Shown here piece after piece: positions 27,156 to 36,310 of a DNA stretch of 64,000 bases. Every line of letters begins with the position of its first letter. Positions within the stretch are counted from its first letter, which is position 1. The translations under genes were made by a program, and so were the position numbers. This DNA is from Cytophagaceae bacterium (GTDB taxonomy: Bacteria; Bacteroidota; Bacteroidia; Cytophagales; Cytophagaceae). The DNA lies in NCBI GenBank assembly GCA_025454925.1, contig JALONM010000004.1, positions 1-64,000 of the forward strand. Direction: 5' to 3'. The notes below the pieces were generated by a model that made no database searches, was not told where the DNA came from, and saw only the letters and a list, made by a program, of their open reading frames with translations.

Positions 27156-28805
27156 ATGAAAAAAATTTTCACCTTACTCTTAGTCGTTTGTGCTGGCAGT
27201 ATGTTACTGTTGAGCTCCTGTAACAAAACTCCCAAACATCTGCTCATTGTTCCGCAAGGGGTAACGGGCATTGCCACCATTGACATCAAAAAAATCGGCA
27301 CCAAGAGCGTAGACTTTTTTAGTGCGGATGCCTGGAATAAATTAATGGGCAGTGATTCTACCTTTAACCGGATAAAAAACTCAGGAATAGATTTGGTCAA
27401 TTCCGCGTATATTTTTGGGGATGGACCTCGCAATGGCAGTGCCAGCTATGTAGCCATCAGTTTTGCTATTGATAATGCAGAAGATTTTAAAGCCTTTATC
27501 CTGAAAGAAAAACCAGGCACTCCCATCAACGAAGAATCTGGCTTTCAAATTGCCGATCTTTCAGATGTTCAGATCGTATTCAACAAAGATTTTGGGGTTC
27601 TGTATGGTAGCGAAGGCGATCCTGCGGCCATACGCAAAGCGGCACTGGCGCTAGTTGCTACGGATGAAAAAAGTGCCTTGGTAAACACCAATGAACGCTT
27701 CAAAGAATTGCTGGCAAAAGGAAGTGATGTGGGCATTTACCTGAACTACGAAAGGGCCATGGACATTTTCAAAACAATGAGTCCTTATTCTCCAATGCCT
27801 TTCAGCACGAAAAACATGAGTATGCTGGCCATGATTAATTTTGAAAATGGTCAGATCGCAACCGATTACCTGATGTACACCAATAAGGAATATGCCGATA
27901 AATACAATAAGATTGTGCGCAGCGCTGTTGCTCCTGAGCTATTGGCCGCGCACCCTGGAAAAGCGATGGCTGCCGCTTCTTTTGCTATGGATGTAAAAGG
28001 CATGGTCGATTTATTAAAGGAAAGTAAACTGCTTAACGACGATATGAATACCAATCTGGAAATGATGTTTGGTAAAGGCATCACGATAGATTTTATTACA
28101 GCCATGTTATCAGGCGACATTGTGCTTACCTTAAATGGGATGCGTACCAAAGATGCTATGAAATACGATTTCATGACAGAAGAAATGGTACCTTCCAAAG
28201 AACCAGCGTTTGATTTTGCTGTAGGTGTGGGCCTAGGAAATGAAAGCAACGCGCAGCTATTACTGGATTCCTTAGTTGGAAAAGGTATGCTTCAGTTAAG
28301 CGGAGATGTATATTCGGTGGGAGAATCGGTATTCATACAGAAAAGAAAAGGTAGCTTGTTGATTTCCGGAGAAAGTATGTATGCAAAAGAAATATTGGCA
28401 GGAAAAGCTGGTGTATTGGACGGCCGTGCCAAAGAGCTGGTTGCCAGTAATTCAGCAGCGTTGTATGTAAATCTTACCAATGTACCATCCGAGGTGCTTG
28501 ATTTGATGGGCGCAGAAGCGAAATCCTATGTTACAGAAATGCCGCTTGCTGGTTTGGAAATGTATTCTCCCAAACCAGAAGGTGAAGTATCTTCCGGAAA
28601 ATTTTTGATCCTGTTCAAAAACAAAGAACAAAATGCCTTAATCTCTTTACAGGAAATGATGAAGTTATCACAAAAATATTTCCCGGCCCCCTCCAGCCCG
28701 GAGGAATATCCGGCAGATTCAATGATGATGCCAGAGATCTATGACTCAGTGGCTATCGACACCGTTGCGATGGCGCCTGAAGGATACGAAGAACCTATGG
28801 AATAA
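27156..28805 (+). CDS. DUF4836-like lipoprotein
   Basis: 549 residues from the ATG at 27156, where a lipoprotein signal begins (MKKIFTLLLVVCAGSMLLLSSC, lipobox LSSC with Cys22). An upstream start is open but has no signal features. The mature protein begins with the LLIVPQGVTGIATIDIKKIG block seen in DUF4836 proteins of Bacteroidota (predicted periplasmic or outer-membrane lipoproteins of unknown role). The protein is rich in Met, Ala and Glu, and its C-terminal 30 residues are acidic. Only three bases separate its stop from the start of the ABC ATPase gene, so the lipoprotein, ATPase and probably the permease at 29638 formed one unit. Confidence 0.8.
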   Translation: MKKIFTLLLVVCAGSMLLLSSCNKTPKHLLIVPQGVTGIATIDIKKIGTKSVDFFSADAWNKLMGSDSTFNRIKNSGIDLVNSAYIFGDGPRNGSASYVAISFAIDNAEDFKAFILKEKPGTPINEESGFQIADLSDVQIVFNKDFGVLYGSEGDPAAIRKAALALVATDEKSALVNTNERFKELLAKGSDVGIYLNYERAMDIFKTMSPYSPMPFSTKNMSMLAMINFENGQIATDYLMYTNKEYADKYNKIVRSAVAPELLAAHPGKAMAAASFAMDVKGMVDLLKESKLLNDDMNTNLEMMFGKGITIDFITAMLSGDIVLTLNGMRTKDAMKYDFMTEEMVPSKEPAFDFAVGVGLGNESNAQLLLDSLVGKGMLQLSGDVYSVGESVFIQKRKGSLLISGESMYAKEILAGKAGVLDGRAKELVASNSAALYVNLTNVPSEVLDLMGAEAKSYVTEMPLAGLEMYSPKPEGEVSSGKFLILFKNKEQNALISLQEMMKLSQKYFPAPSSPEEYPADSMMMPEIYDSVAIDTVAMAPEGYEEPME

Positions 28806-28808
28806 CGT

Positions 28809-29415
28809 ATGTCGTTTACAATCAATTTTCACACCGTCACTCCTCAGCCATTGGCTGGAGTGACGGATGCTGAATCGGATATTTGGGGAAAGACCTTAAG
28901 CATTCAAAGCCAATCCCGTTATTTACTATACGCTCCTTCCGGAAAAGGAAAATCCAGTTTTTTGCATTTGCTATATGGCCTGCGAAACGATTATACGGGC
29001 AAACGATTGGGCCTTGTTGAGGCAACAAGAATTCTCTATTGTATTTCAAGACTTACGATTGTTCGGAGATCTTAGTGGCTGGGAGAACCTTACGGTTAAA
29101 TCATTGCTGCCTGGAGCTGTCGAAGAAAACCGATTGCTGGAATGGATAGACGTATTGCAAATCGGGCATGTCATAAACAAACCGGCTCGCTTGCTTTCGT
29201 ATGGAGAACGCCAGCGAGTAGCGATTCTCCGTTCTCTCATACAACCGTTCTCTTGTTTGCTCCTTGACGAACCATTCGCACATTTGGATGCGGAAAATAC
29301 CTCCCGAGCTTGTTCGCTTATAGACCAGCGTTGCAAAGAATTAAACGCAGGATTTGTTCTCACCTCTTTACAAACGCAGCAACCATTACCCTACGATCAA
29401 TTGTTGCGATTATAA
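28809..29415 (+). pseudogene. ABC transporter ATPase, frameshifted and missing a segment
   Basis: Two frames together encode a LolD/FtsE-like ATPase. The first (28809-29075) carries Walker A (APSGKGKSSF) and ends in unrelated sequence. The second, readable from about 29001 to 29415, carries the Q loop (FSIVFQDLRLF), signature (LSYGERQRVAI) and Walker B (CLLLDEPFAHLD). The junction is near 28995-29010. Between GLRNDYTG and WALLRQQ only about three residues remain where relatives have about 16, so roughly a dozen codons are also gone. AAACGATT occurs at 28985-28992 and again at 29001-29008, exactly at the break, consistent with a slippage or recombination event. As written, no complete ATPase can be made. 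Sequencing error would explain the shift but not easily the missing segment. Confidence 0.8.
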
Positions 29416-29637
29416 CTCCCATTCCTATTTTCCTAAATCTGGGTATGACTAGTTTGGGTAGTTTATTTTGACTGCCCATTTAACCTTTTATCAACCATGC
29501 TGTTATATCATATTTAAAAAAATAAGGTATTGGCTATCGTTTATATACATAGCGTATGGATAATTTTTTAATTATTTTAACCTTGTGTTAACCTTTCGTG
29601 GGTATTAAAGCTCTAACCTATAATCACTACTGCAGGC

Positions 29638-30816
29638 ATGTTTTCTATACTCAATAAAATATTTAGAAGAAGAATAAAACCCTTCTCATTTCTATTGTCT
29701 GGCTTAGGATTATGCCTGGGCTTGATTCTGATTTTGTTTTCCATCCGTATTTATTCTGGAGTTATTCAGCCGGCCCAAGAGGAATTAGGTAAAGCTGACT
29801 ATGTTGTTATAAGCAAAGATGTTTCCTTGGGAAATACGCTATTGAATAGCAAAGCGCGCTTTAACGAGAAAGAAATAGAGGAACTCAGCAAGCAATCGTT
29901 TACCTCGGATCTAGCATATTTTACTCCGAACCAATTTACTGTGAAGGCCTATATTCCACAATTTGAATTGGGATTGGATATGTTTTTTGAGTCTATACCT
30001 AAAAGTTTTATAGACAATTGTCCCTACCAGTTTTCGTGGGAACCAGGCGATGAATTACTTCCGATTATTGTATCAGAAGATTTTATCAATTTATATAATT
30101 ACAATTTTGCGATCATGAATCAATTGCCACAGATCTCTCCAGGATCGGTTACCGCCGTTCCTCTTACTATTGTACTCAAAGGATCCAAGAATCAACTAAC
30201 CATTCGCGGACGTATTGTAGGATACAGCGAACGCATATCTTCGGTATTAATTCCGGTAGAATTTATGAATTGGGCCAATGACCACTTAGGTGGATTAAAA
30301 GGCTCTGCACCGGTATCGCGGATGATGATTAAAGTAAACAAAGAATATGCGGCTTCTATGGAATCTTTTTTATTAGAAAAAGGGTATATGGTAAACGCCG
30401 AGCGCCTCGGACAGCATCGCATTACGGCTATGGCAGGCATTATCACTACTATTCTGGTAATACTGGGAGGATTGTTTATGCTGCTCAGCTTTATTATAGT
30501 ACTCCAAAATTTTGCTCTGGTATTGAGTGAAGCCAGGCATGATATGATTCTGCTATTTCAATTGGGCTATACGATCAAAAGCATTACACTCTTTTTATTC
30601 AGCATGTTAGGCGTTTACCTGGCTGGAGTCGTCAGTATTTCCATTGCCTTGTATTGGTATGGTTATTCACAGCTTGGCGATTACTTGCAACACCGACAGT
30701 TGGAATCCGGTTTAGCAATTACCTCAGAAATTTCAGTATTCATTGGACTGATGATGATTTTACTTTTAACTACCGGTTTGTTTAGCATTCGATTTAGAAT
30801 TTACCGGTATTCTTGA
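29638..30816 (+). CDS. FtsX/MacB-like ABC transporter permease
   Basis: 392 residues. One N-terminal membrane helix (about 18-38), a periplasmic domain of about 220 residues, then three C-terminal helices (about 265-290, 320-345, 358-385). This four-helix layout and the EARHDMILLFQLGYTIKSI segment, which resembles the coupling region, fit FtsX-like permeases of the LolCE/MacB class. The natural partner is the ATPase gene ending 222 bases upstream, which appears broken. The gap between them has only a weak hairpin (29456-29477), so cotranscription is uncertain. The ORF itself is intact. Substrate unknown; lipoprotein or cell-wall-related functions are usual for this class. Confidence 0.8.
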   Translation: MFSILNKIFRRRIKPFSFLLSGLGLCLGLILILFSIRIYSGVIQPAQEELGKADYVVISKDVSLGNTLLNSKARFNEKEIEELSKQSFTSDLAYFTPNQFTVKAYIPQFELGLDMFFESIPKSFIDNCPYQFSWEPGDELLPIIVSEDFINLYNYNFAIMNQLPQISPGSVTAVPLTIVLKGSKNQLTIRGRIVGYSERISSVLIPVEFMNWANDHLGGLKGSAPVSRMMIKVNKEYAASMESFLLEKGYMVNAERLGQHRITAMAGIITTILVILGGLFMLLSFIIVLQNFALVLSEARHDMILLFQLGYTIKSITLFLFSMLGVYLAGVVSISIALYWYGYSQLGDYLQHRQLESGLAITSEISVFIGLMMILLLTTGLFSIRFRIYRYS

Positions 30817-30865
30817 ATTCAACACCAAAAAGAAAAACCCAACCTAATTCAACGAAACCCAACCT

Positions 30866-33388
30866 ATGAAAAAATTATTCTTCTGCCTGAGTTTTTTTCT
30901 TCTTTGGAGCAGCCATGGACAGCTGCTTATCAATGAATATTCCTGTTCAAATTTCAAGCAAACGCTTGATAATTTTAACAAGTATGAGGATTGGTTTGAA
31001 ATTTACAATGCCGGCACCAATGCGGTAGACATGAGCGGATACATGGTGAGTGATAAACTTAACAAACCAGCCAAATGGAAATTTCCAATAGGTACTGTGA
31101 TCGCAGCCCAGTCGTATTTGTTGGTTTGGGCATCCAACAAAGATACCGTTGTTTCCTCAACACATTTTCACACGAATTTTAAATTAAGTCAGACCGGAAT
31201 TCCAGATAAGCTTGTTTTACGAAATACCAGTGGAGTTGTATTGGATAGTCTTACCTTGAAAAAGACTCAAAAGAATCATTCCAATGGCCGAAGCACCAAT
31301 GGCAGCAGCACTTGGGGAGTATACTCGTCTCCTACTCCTGGAAGAAGCAATGAAACTGAAATTTCATATTCGTATGCAGCAACTCCCGGATTTAGCAAGA
31401 CTGCTGGATTTTATTCCGGAACGCAAACGGTGAGCATCAGCACTTCTGAAGTAAATTCTTTCATCCGTTATACGCTTGATGGAAGTGATCCGGAGGAATC
31501 TTCACTTCAATATACTCAACCGATTTCAATAACCAGCACCCAAGTGCTGAAGGCAAGAGTCTTCGCTAACAACAAATTACCCAGCTTTATCGAATATGCT
31601 ACGTATTTTATTAATGAAACGCACAGCCTTCCGGTAGTATCGGTGGCAGCCAAAAACATAGACAAAATGTTGAATAACATTTTTGAGAATGGCTTTGCTT
31701 ATTCGGAAACGAAACCAGAAGGTTCGCTGGAGTATTTTACTGCTCAGCAACAATTACTCTCCCGTTCCTGGGGAGAATACAACCGTCACGGGCAAGATTC
31801 CTGGTCTTGCGATCAGCGTTCCATGGATTACATAGCGCGCGATGAAATGGGGTATCATAAAGCTATTACCGGAAAACTTTTTGCCAATTCAGACCGCCAG
31901 GAATTTCAAACTGTAATTTTACGCGCCAGCGGAGACGACAATTATCCTTGCGCACACAACGAACCCAACGAAGGGAGCGCCCACATGCGGGATGGCTATG
32001 TTCACAACCTTGCCAAACGAGGTAAGATGCATCTTGATGTCCGAAATTCGGAACGCATCATCATTTATGTCAATGGAGCCTATTGGGGTGTGTATGAGGT
32101 GCGGGAACGCCCTGATGACCATGATTACACCGACTATTACTACAAACAAGCAAAAGAAGACTTGCAATATATTCTGACCTGGGATGAGACATGGGCTGAA
32201 TACGGAGGCAACAAGGCGCTGGATGACTTTTACAATATGACTGAATTTGTAACCCAATCGCCAATGACGAATCCCGCCAATTATCGTAAAGCGGACTCTT
32301 TACTCAATTTTAAAAGTCTGGTGGATTACATCATTGTAAATAATATGACGGTATGCACCGATTGGCTGAACTACAACACCGGTATTTGGCGAGGACTTAA
32401 CCCTAAAGGAGAACACAAAAAATGGGGTTATATCTTATGGGACAATGATGCGACCTTTGATTTCTATATCAATTATACCGGAGTTCCCAGCACGAAAGCG
32501 GATGCCAAACCTTGCAACACGGAAGACCAACAAATTTCCTATGCCGATCCGATCGGACACCTTCAAATTTTGAATAATCTTATGGAAAATCCGGAATTCA
32601 AAAAATTTTACAGAAACAGACAAGCCGATTTATTAAACACCGTTTTCAGTTGCCAGAATATGTTGGGGTATCTTGACGAATATACGGCACTTATTGATCC
32701 GGAAATGGCCAGGCATGCCACTCGATGGAATGGAACTTATCAGGAATGGAAGACCAATGTCGCCACACTTCGTTCATTTATTGCAGCACGATGCGTTAGC
32801 ATTGAAAGCGGCATGAAAGAATGCTATAACCTGAATGGACCCTATACGCTAACTTTGCAAGCTACTCCCGGTGGAACGGTAAAAGTAAATTCACTTACGG
32901 TATCGGAGTTTCCTTGGACAGGAAAATATTACGGTGGAATAGAAACCGATTTAATTGCCAAAGCCAGTGTTTCTAACACGTTTCAGGGGTGGAACAGCAC
33001 AATGTCTGTAAATCCTTCGTTGCAAAAAGATTCTATCCGCATTCAACTGAACACTGATGCCAGCATTACTGCTAATTTCTCCAGCATCAATGCATTGCGT
33101 CCTGGGATCAACGAAAGTCAGTTTTTTCTCAGTGTGTACCCCACTGTAACGGAGCAATTTGTGCATTTAGAATTCAACCTGCCTGAATCAGAATCAGCGA
33201 ATATCGAATTAAGAGATACAGAGGGCAATCTCGTACTAATGCTGAGCAATGCATCGGTTACCCAAAAGGATGGCGCTGATTTTATTACCTTGGACATCAG
33301 CAAGGCAAATTTGGCTCAAGGTCTTTATCAGATTCGTCTTCAATCAGGCCAATATTCTGAAACGAAAAAAATTATCATAGTTAAATAA
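30866..33388 (+). CDS. T9SS-secreted CotH-family protein with lamin-tail domain
   Basis: 840 residues. Signal peptide (1-18, MKKLFFCLSFFLLWSSHG); lamin-tail domain (LLINEYSCSN ... DWFEIYNAGTNAVDMSGY, about 19-140); a chitobiase/hexosaminidase C-terminal-like domain (FIRYTLDGSDPEESS, about 175-250); the CotH domain (about 265-640), with ERIIIYVNGAYWGVYEVRER, DWLNYNTGIWRG and WGYILWDNDATFDF; an Ig-like or InlB-like repeat (LQATPGGTVKVNS); and a degenerate type A T9SS domain (LSVYPTVTEQFVHLEFNLPE ... KKIIIVK). CotH proteins are atypical protein kinases first known from spore coats; in Bacteroidota they are common surface proteins with uncertain substrate. It starts 50 bases after the permease gene and is followed after ten bases by another secreted protein. 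Confidence 0.88.
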   Translation: MKKLFFCLSFFLLWSSHGQLLINEYSCSNFKQTLDNFNKYEDWFEIYNAGTNAVDMSGYMVSDKLNKPAKWKFPIGTVIAAQSYLLVWASNKDTVVSSTHFHTNFKLSQTGIPDKLVLRNTSGVVLDSLTLKKTQKNHSNGRSTNGSSTWGVYSSPTPGRSNETEISYSYAATPGFSKTAGFYSGTQTVSISTSEVNSFIRYTLDGSDPEESSLQYTQPISITSTQVLKARVFANNKLPSFIEYATYFINETHSLPVVSVAAKNIDKMLNNIFENGFAYSETKPEGSLEYFTAQQQLLSRSWGEYNRHGQDSWSCDQRSMDYIARDEMGYHKAITGKLFANSDRQEFQTVILRASGDDNYPCAHNEPNEGSAHMRDGYVHNLAKRGKMHLDVRNSERIIIYVNGAYWGVYEVRERPDDHDYTDYYYKQAKEDLQYILTWDETWAEYGGNKALDDFYNMTEFVTQSPMTNPANYRKADSLLNFKSLVDYIIVNNMTVCTDWLNYNTGIWRGLNPKGEHKKWGYILWDNDATFDFYINYTGVPSTKADAKPCNTEDQQISYADPIGHLQILNNLMENPEFKKFYRNRQADLLNTVFSCQNMLGYLDEYTALIDPEMARHATRWNGTYQEWKTNVATLRSFIAARCVSIESGMKECYNLNGPYTLTLQATPGGTVKVNSLTVSEFPWTGKYYGGIETDLIAKASVSNTFQGWNSTMSVNPSLQKDSIRIQLNTDASITANFSSINALRPGINESQFFLSVYPTVTEQFVHLEFNLPESESANIELRDTEGNLVLMLSNASVTQKDGADFITLDISKANLAQGLYQIRLQSGQYSETKKIIIVK

Positions 33389-33398
33389 TCAGGTAGTT

Positions 33399-34361
33399 TT
33401 GATTTACAAGAAAATTCTATCCGCTGTCCGATTGGCATGCAGCCTAACGCTGTTATTTTCTTCTACAGTTCTGACCGGGCAAAAGAATAGCGTACTTCAA
33501 TGGCAAGCGTTGCCCATCGTGCATCGTACCAATCCAGAAATCCTGAAGGCTCTAAAATGGCATTTATTGTGCTCCCCAGAATGGGAGCTCCGGAGTAAGG
33601 CCTCGGGTTGGTATGCCTATTATAGGCCCGAAAGCCTTCTCCGACATAGCTATGAAGATGGTTGCCATTGGGACAGCGTCAACCAACGATTGTTCAAAAT
33701 CACCCTGCGCTGCCATATCCCTTTCCAGGATCAATCCTGGAAAGACCTTCAGATCATCGAAAACAAAAACCATAAAGTTTCATTACGAACAGGCCACAGC
33801 AAGCTGAGTAATTATTCTTATCAATCATATATAAGCACTGGGGATACGGCATTCGCCATTGATATTTTTGAATCCTCGGATGTTATTACCCGTCGGGCGA
33901 GTCAAGAAGCCTTAGAACTATTGGAGGCCCTTTTAAAAACAGTGCTGGACCGCATGCGAGGTTCTAAGGAGGAAGTGAGGCCCCCCTTCTCAATGGACAG
34001 TATTTCTTCGTTGGCTGTTCACCAAGTGCAGGATGGGGTGTACCGTGTAGATGCCAAGTATCGGTTCTCTCAACCAGGAAAAGCCTATGTTAAAATAATC
34101 CGAAGTATGGATATGGAAGTAATGTCGGGAAAAATTAACAGACAAATTTCACAACGTGAGGTGGCGTTTGATAATTCGGGACAAATTGCTTATCCCGTCA
34201 TTCTATTTGCTAAAAACATGGAAATGCCAAGTGGCCTTGTCTTGTCTGGTTACGCAGAGCTATGGTTCATTCCCGAAGATGGGACGAAAGAGTTGTTATT
34301 GCTGCGATCTTCCTCATTAGAACTTCGAGGGATGAATCGAAAAATTCCTACTCAGCGCTAA
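33399..34361 (+). CDS. Secreted protein of unknown function (TTG start)
   Basis: 320 residues. No ATG precedes the signal peptide (IYKKILSAVRLACSLTLLFS, ending TVLTGQ), so translation most likely starts at the TTG at 33399, ten bases after the CotH gene stop; coupling to that gene would help a weak start. The mature protein has a Trp- and His-rich N-terminal half (WQALPIVHRTNPEILKALKW) and a beta-rich C-terminal half. No family was recognised, and there is no T9SS domain or lipobox, so it is expected in the periplasm. Its place after the CotH gene suggests a helper or accessory role, which is inference only. Confidence 0.7.
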   Translation: MIYKKILSAVRLACSLTLLFSSTVLTGQKNSVLQWQALPIVHRTNPEILKALKWHLLCSPEWELRSKASGWYAYYRPESLLRHSYEDGCHWDSVNQRLFKITLRCHIPFQDQSWKDLQIIENKNHKVSLRTGHSKLSNYSYQSYISTGDTAFAIDIFESSDVITRRASQEALELLEALLKTVLDRMRGSKEEVRPPFSMDSISSLAVHQVQDGVYRVDAKYRFSQPGKAYVKIIRSMDMEVMSGKINRQISQREVAFDNSGQIAYPVILFAKNMEMPSGLVLSGYAELWFIPEDGTKELLLLRSSSLELRGMNRKIPTQR

Positions 34362-34382
34362 TCTAAAGGGAATATCGGCTTT

Positions 34383-35024
34383 TTATTTCAAGAACATCCT
34401 TTCTCCTGCTTCGATGCGCAAAGCCAATCGATTTTCTCTGGGAGGTAATGGGCAACTAAAACGATAGTTGTATACGCAATAGGGATTGTATGCCAAATTA
34501 AAATCTAAGACAAATTCATTGGGCACCGGGGCCTTCGCGAATTCCAAGTAGCGACCACCGGAATACGTTTCATCGCCATTGGTTTCATCAAAAAATGGGA
34601 TAAAGAAAAACTGGTCTTTTCCTTTTGGAAGAACTTTTTGAAAAATGGTGAGTGTGTCGGTAATATTTTTAATAGTGAATATCGCTAATGCAAAACGTCG
34701 GTAGTTATTGCGTTCACCATCGTTGTTCACGATGGTAACCTGTGTGCTGTCGGATAGTAAAATTAGTTGAGGGCGAATTTTATACTCAGGATTAGGATCG
34801 AAGTAGCGTAACCCGTTAAATCCAACCTGGTCTTCGATGGGAGATTCTGAAGACTGCTTAAATTTTTCGTTTTTATTTTTCCTAAAGGATTCAATCTCAG
34901 CGGCATAGTTATTTGAAATGCTATTCCAAACGATGGCCAGCATGATAAAGGAAATACTGAGTGTCATTCCCCAAAGGATCAGTTGTTTCTTTTTATATTT
35001 TTTTCGAGCATTCCTGAATTTCAT
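34383..35024 (-). CDS. DUF1684 domain protein, membrane-anchored
   Basis: 213 residues. One N-terminal membrane helix (about 15-32) follows a strongly basic start (MKFRNARKKYKKK). The rest fits DUF1684: GFNGLRYFDPNPEYKIRPQL, YSGGRYLEF and the family hallmark YNPYCVYNYRFSCPLPPREN, then RLALRIEAGERMF. The biochemical role of DUF1684 is unknown; the conserved NP-Cys-Pro cluster suggests a binding or catalytic pocket. It starts 29 bases after the radC stop on the same strand, so it is probably cotranscribed with radC. Confidence 0.88.
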   Translation of the reverse strand: MKFRNARKKYKKKQLILWGMTLSISFIMLAIVWNSISNNYAAEIESFRKNKNEKFKQSSESPIEDQVGFNGLRYFDPNPEYKIRPQLILLSDSTQVTIVNNDGERNNYRRFALAIFTIKNITDTLTIFQKVLPKGKDQFFFIPFFDETNGDETYSGGRYLEFAKAPVPNEFVLDFNLAYNPYCVYNYRFSCPLPPRENRLALRIEAGERMFLK

Positions 35025-35053
35025 AACTGGTTAATTATTCAAGGCATGATTTT

Positions 35054-35737
35054 TTACAATAATTGTTCGTCGGCCATGCTAAGGAAATGTTGACCTGCGA
35101 TAATGATATGATCCAGGATTCGCAGATCGAGGAGGGCCGAAGCCTGAACCAATCGTTTGGTCAACGCAATATCCTGCTCACTTGGTTTGCAGGTTCCTGA
35201 AGGATGGTTATGTGCTAAGATAATGGAAGTGGCTTTATTTTCAAGGGCGAATCGAAATACTATTTTAGGATCAACCATTGTTCCGCTTTGGCCACCTTTG
35301 GACACTAGACAACGTCGAATGATTTTATTGGCCCTGTTTAGCAAGAGTATCCAAAATTCTTCATGACTCAAATCTTGTAATATAGGTCTGAATTGAGCGG
35401 CTGCCTGTTCGGAATTTTGAATGGAGACTGCGGTATCTTCCCTACCATTTCTTCTGCGACCCAATTCCAGAGCAGCCGCCAAAGTAAGGGCACGCACGGC
35501 CCCAATTCCTTTCCATCGAGTCCACTCTTCGGGCCCCGCCTTCGCAAGCCTATGCAAATCGTTTTGATAGTACTGTAGAATTTTGCGGGCAAGGTCTACC
35601 GCACTTTCGTTGCGTGTTCCCGACCCAAATAAGATCGATATAAGTTCCGCATCACTGAGTGCTTGTGCCCCTTTGGATAAAAATTTTTCTCTTGGTCTAT
35701 CCTCTTCCGACCAACTACGTATTCCAGCTGATTTCAT
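35054..35737 (-). CDS. radC: RadC family protein (UPF0758, JAMM/MPN+ domain)
   Basis: 227 residues, normal family length. The N-terminal helix-hairpin-helix part includes LSDAELISILFGSGT and WKGIGAVRALTL; the C-terminal MPN+ domain carries the zinc motif in LAHNHPSGTCKPSEQD (His-x-His and Asp). Although named RadC, the protein's role in DNA repair is not established; the fold is that of JAMM metalloproteases. The start ATG gives MKSAGIRSWSEEDRPREK, the usual family N-terminus. The terminator of rpsT lies about 85 bases upstream, so radC has its own promoter. Confidence 0.95.
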   Translation of the reverse strand: MKSAGIRSWSEEDRPREKFLSKGAQALSDAELISILFGSGTRNESAVDLARKILQYYQNDLHRLAKAGPEEWTRWKGIGAVRALTLAAALELGRRRNGREDTAVSIQNSEQAAAQFRPILQDLSHEEFWILLLNRANKIIRRCLVSKGGQSGTMVDPKIVFRFALENKATSIILAHNHPSGTCKPSEQDIALTKRLVQASALLDLRILDHIIIAGQHFLSMADEQLL

Positions 35738-35820
35738 GCATATCGGTTTAGAATATAGACATGAAGTGCAAAAAATGTTACATCCAAAAGATGGTATGAG
35801 ATCATCAAAAGATATAAATC

Positions 35821-35850
35821 AAAAAAGCCTTATATCAAAGATATAAGGCT
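35821..35850 (-). terminator. Terminator of rpsT
   Basis: GCCTTATATC (35827-35836) and GATATAAGGC (35840-35849) form a perfect 10-bp stem with a three-base loop. On the minus strand it is followed by six U residues (complement of 35821-35826). It lies 39 bases after the rpsT stop codon. Confidence 0.88.
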
Positions 35851-35888
35851 GATCTGTCAGCCGGGGCCGAATTATGTTTAATCCACAA

Positions 35889-36146
35889 TTACTTCTTCAA
35901 AGAAGCAATATAAGCCTTAAGGCCAGATTTCTTGTTTGAAGCGTTATTCTTATGAATAATATTACGCTTCACCAGTTTATCAAGCATAGACTGAACTGTT
36001 TTGTAAAGTTCTTCTGCCGATTTTTTATCTTCAGATTGTCTTAACTTCTTCAATACAGTACGAGTACTCTTCAACTGATAACGGTTGCGAAGTCTTTTCG
36101 ACTCATTGGCACGGATTCTTTTTAATGCCGATTTATGATTTGCCAT
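35889..36146 (-). CDS. rpsT: 30S ribosomal protein S20
   Basis: 85 residues, typical for S20. The N-terminus MANHKSALKRIRANESKRLR and the central ELYKTVQSMLDKLVKRNIIH, followed by HKNNASNKKSGLKAYI, are diagnostic. The protein is Lys/Arg-rich and helical and binds 16S rRNA early in 30S assembly. Single-gene unit with a consensus promoter 31 bases before the ATG and a strong terminator after the stop. Confidence 0.98.
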   Translation of the reverse strand: MANHKSALKRIRANESKRLRNRYQLKSTRTVLKKLRQSEDKKSAEELYKTVQSMLDKLVKRNIIHKNNASNKKSGLKAYIASLKK

Positions 36147-36177
36147 TTTTCTATGTATTTCAATTCCAAAAGGACTG

Positions 36178-36208
36178 CAAAGCTAATGAATTTCATTTAC
36201 AATGCAAA
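36178..36208 (-). promoter_or_regulatory. Promoter of rpsT (TTTG-N19-TAGCTTTG)
   Basis: On the minus strand TTTG (complement of 36205-36208) is followed after exactly 19 bases by TAGCTTTG (complement of 36178-36185), a full match to the Bacteroidota primary-sigma consensus. The -7 box ends 31 bases before the rpsT ATG. Confidence 0.88.
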
Positions 36209-36310
36209 ATGAAATCAAAATTTGAGCAATACATATTCTAAGCTATTCATTTTCAAGCTACTTAATGGTCCATCGAAACAAATTACCTCTTCCCAAGTCT
36301 ATACTTGTAT

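Noticed and set aside
29456-29481. Hairpin between the broken ATPase and the permease as a terminator
   Set aside because: Only seven pairs with one G-U and a poor T run; too weak to call.
35836-35843. TATCTTTG on the minus strand as a radC promoter
   Set aside because: It is formed by the loop and stem of the rpsT terminator and has no -33 box at the right spacing.
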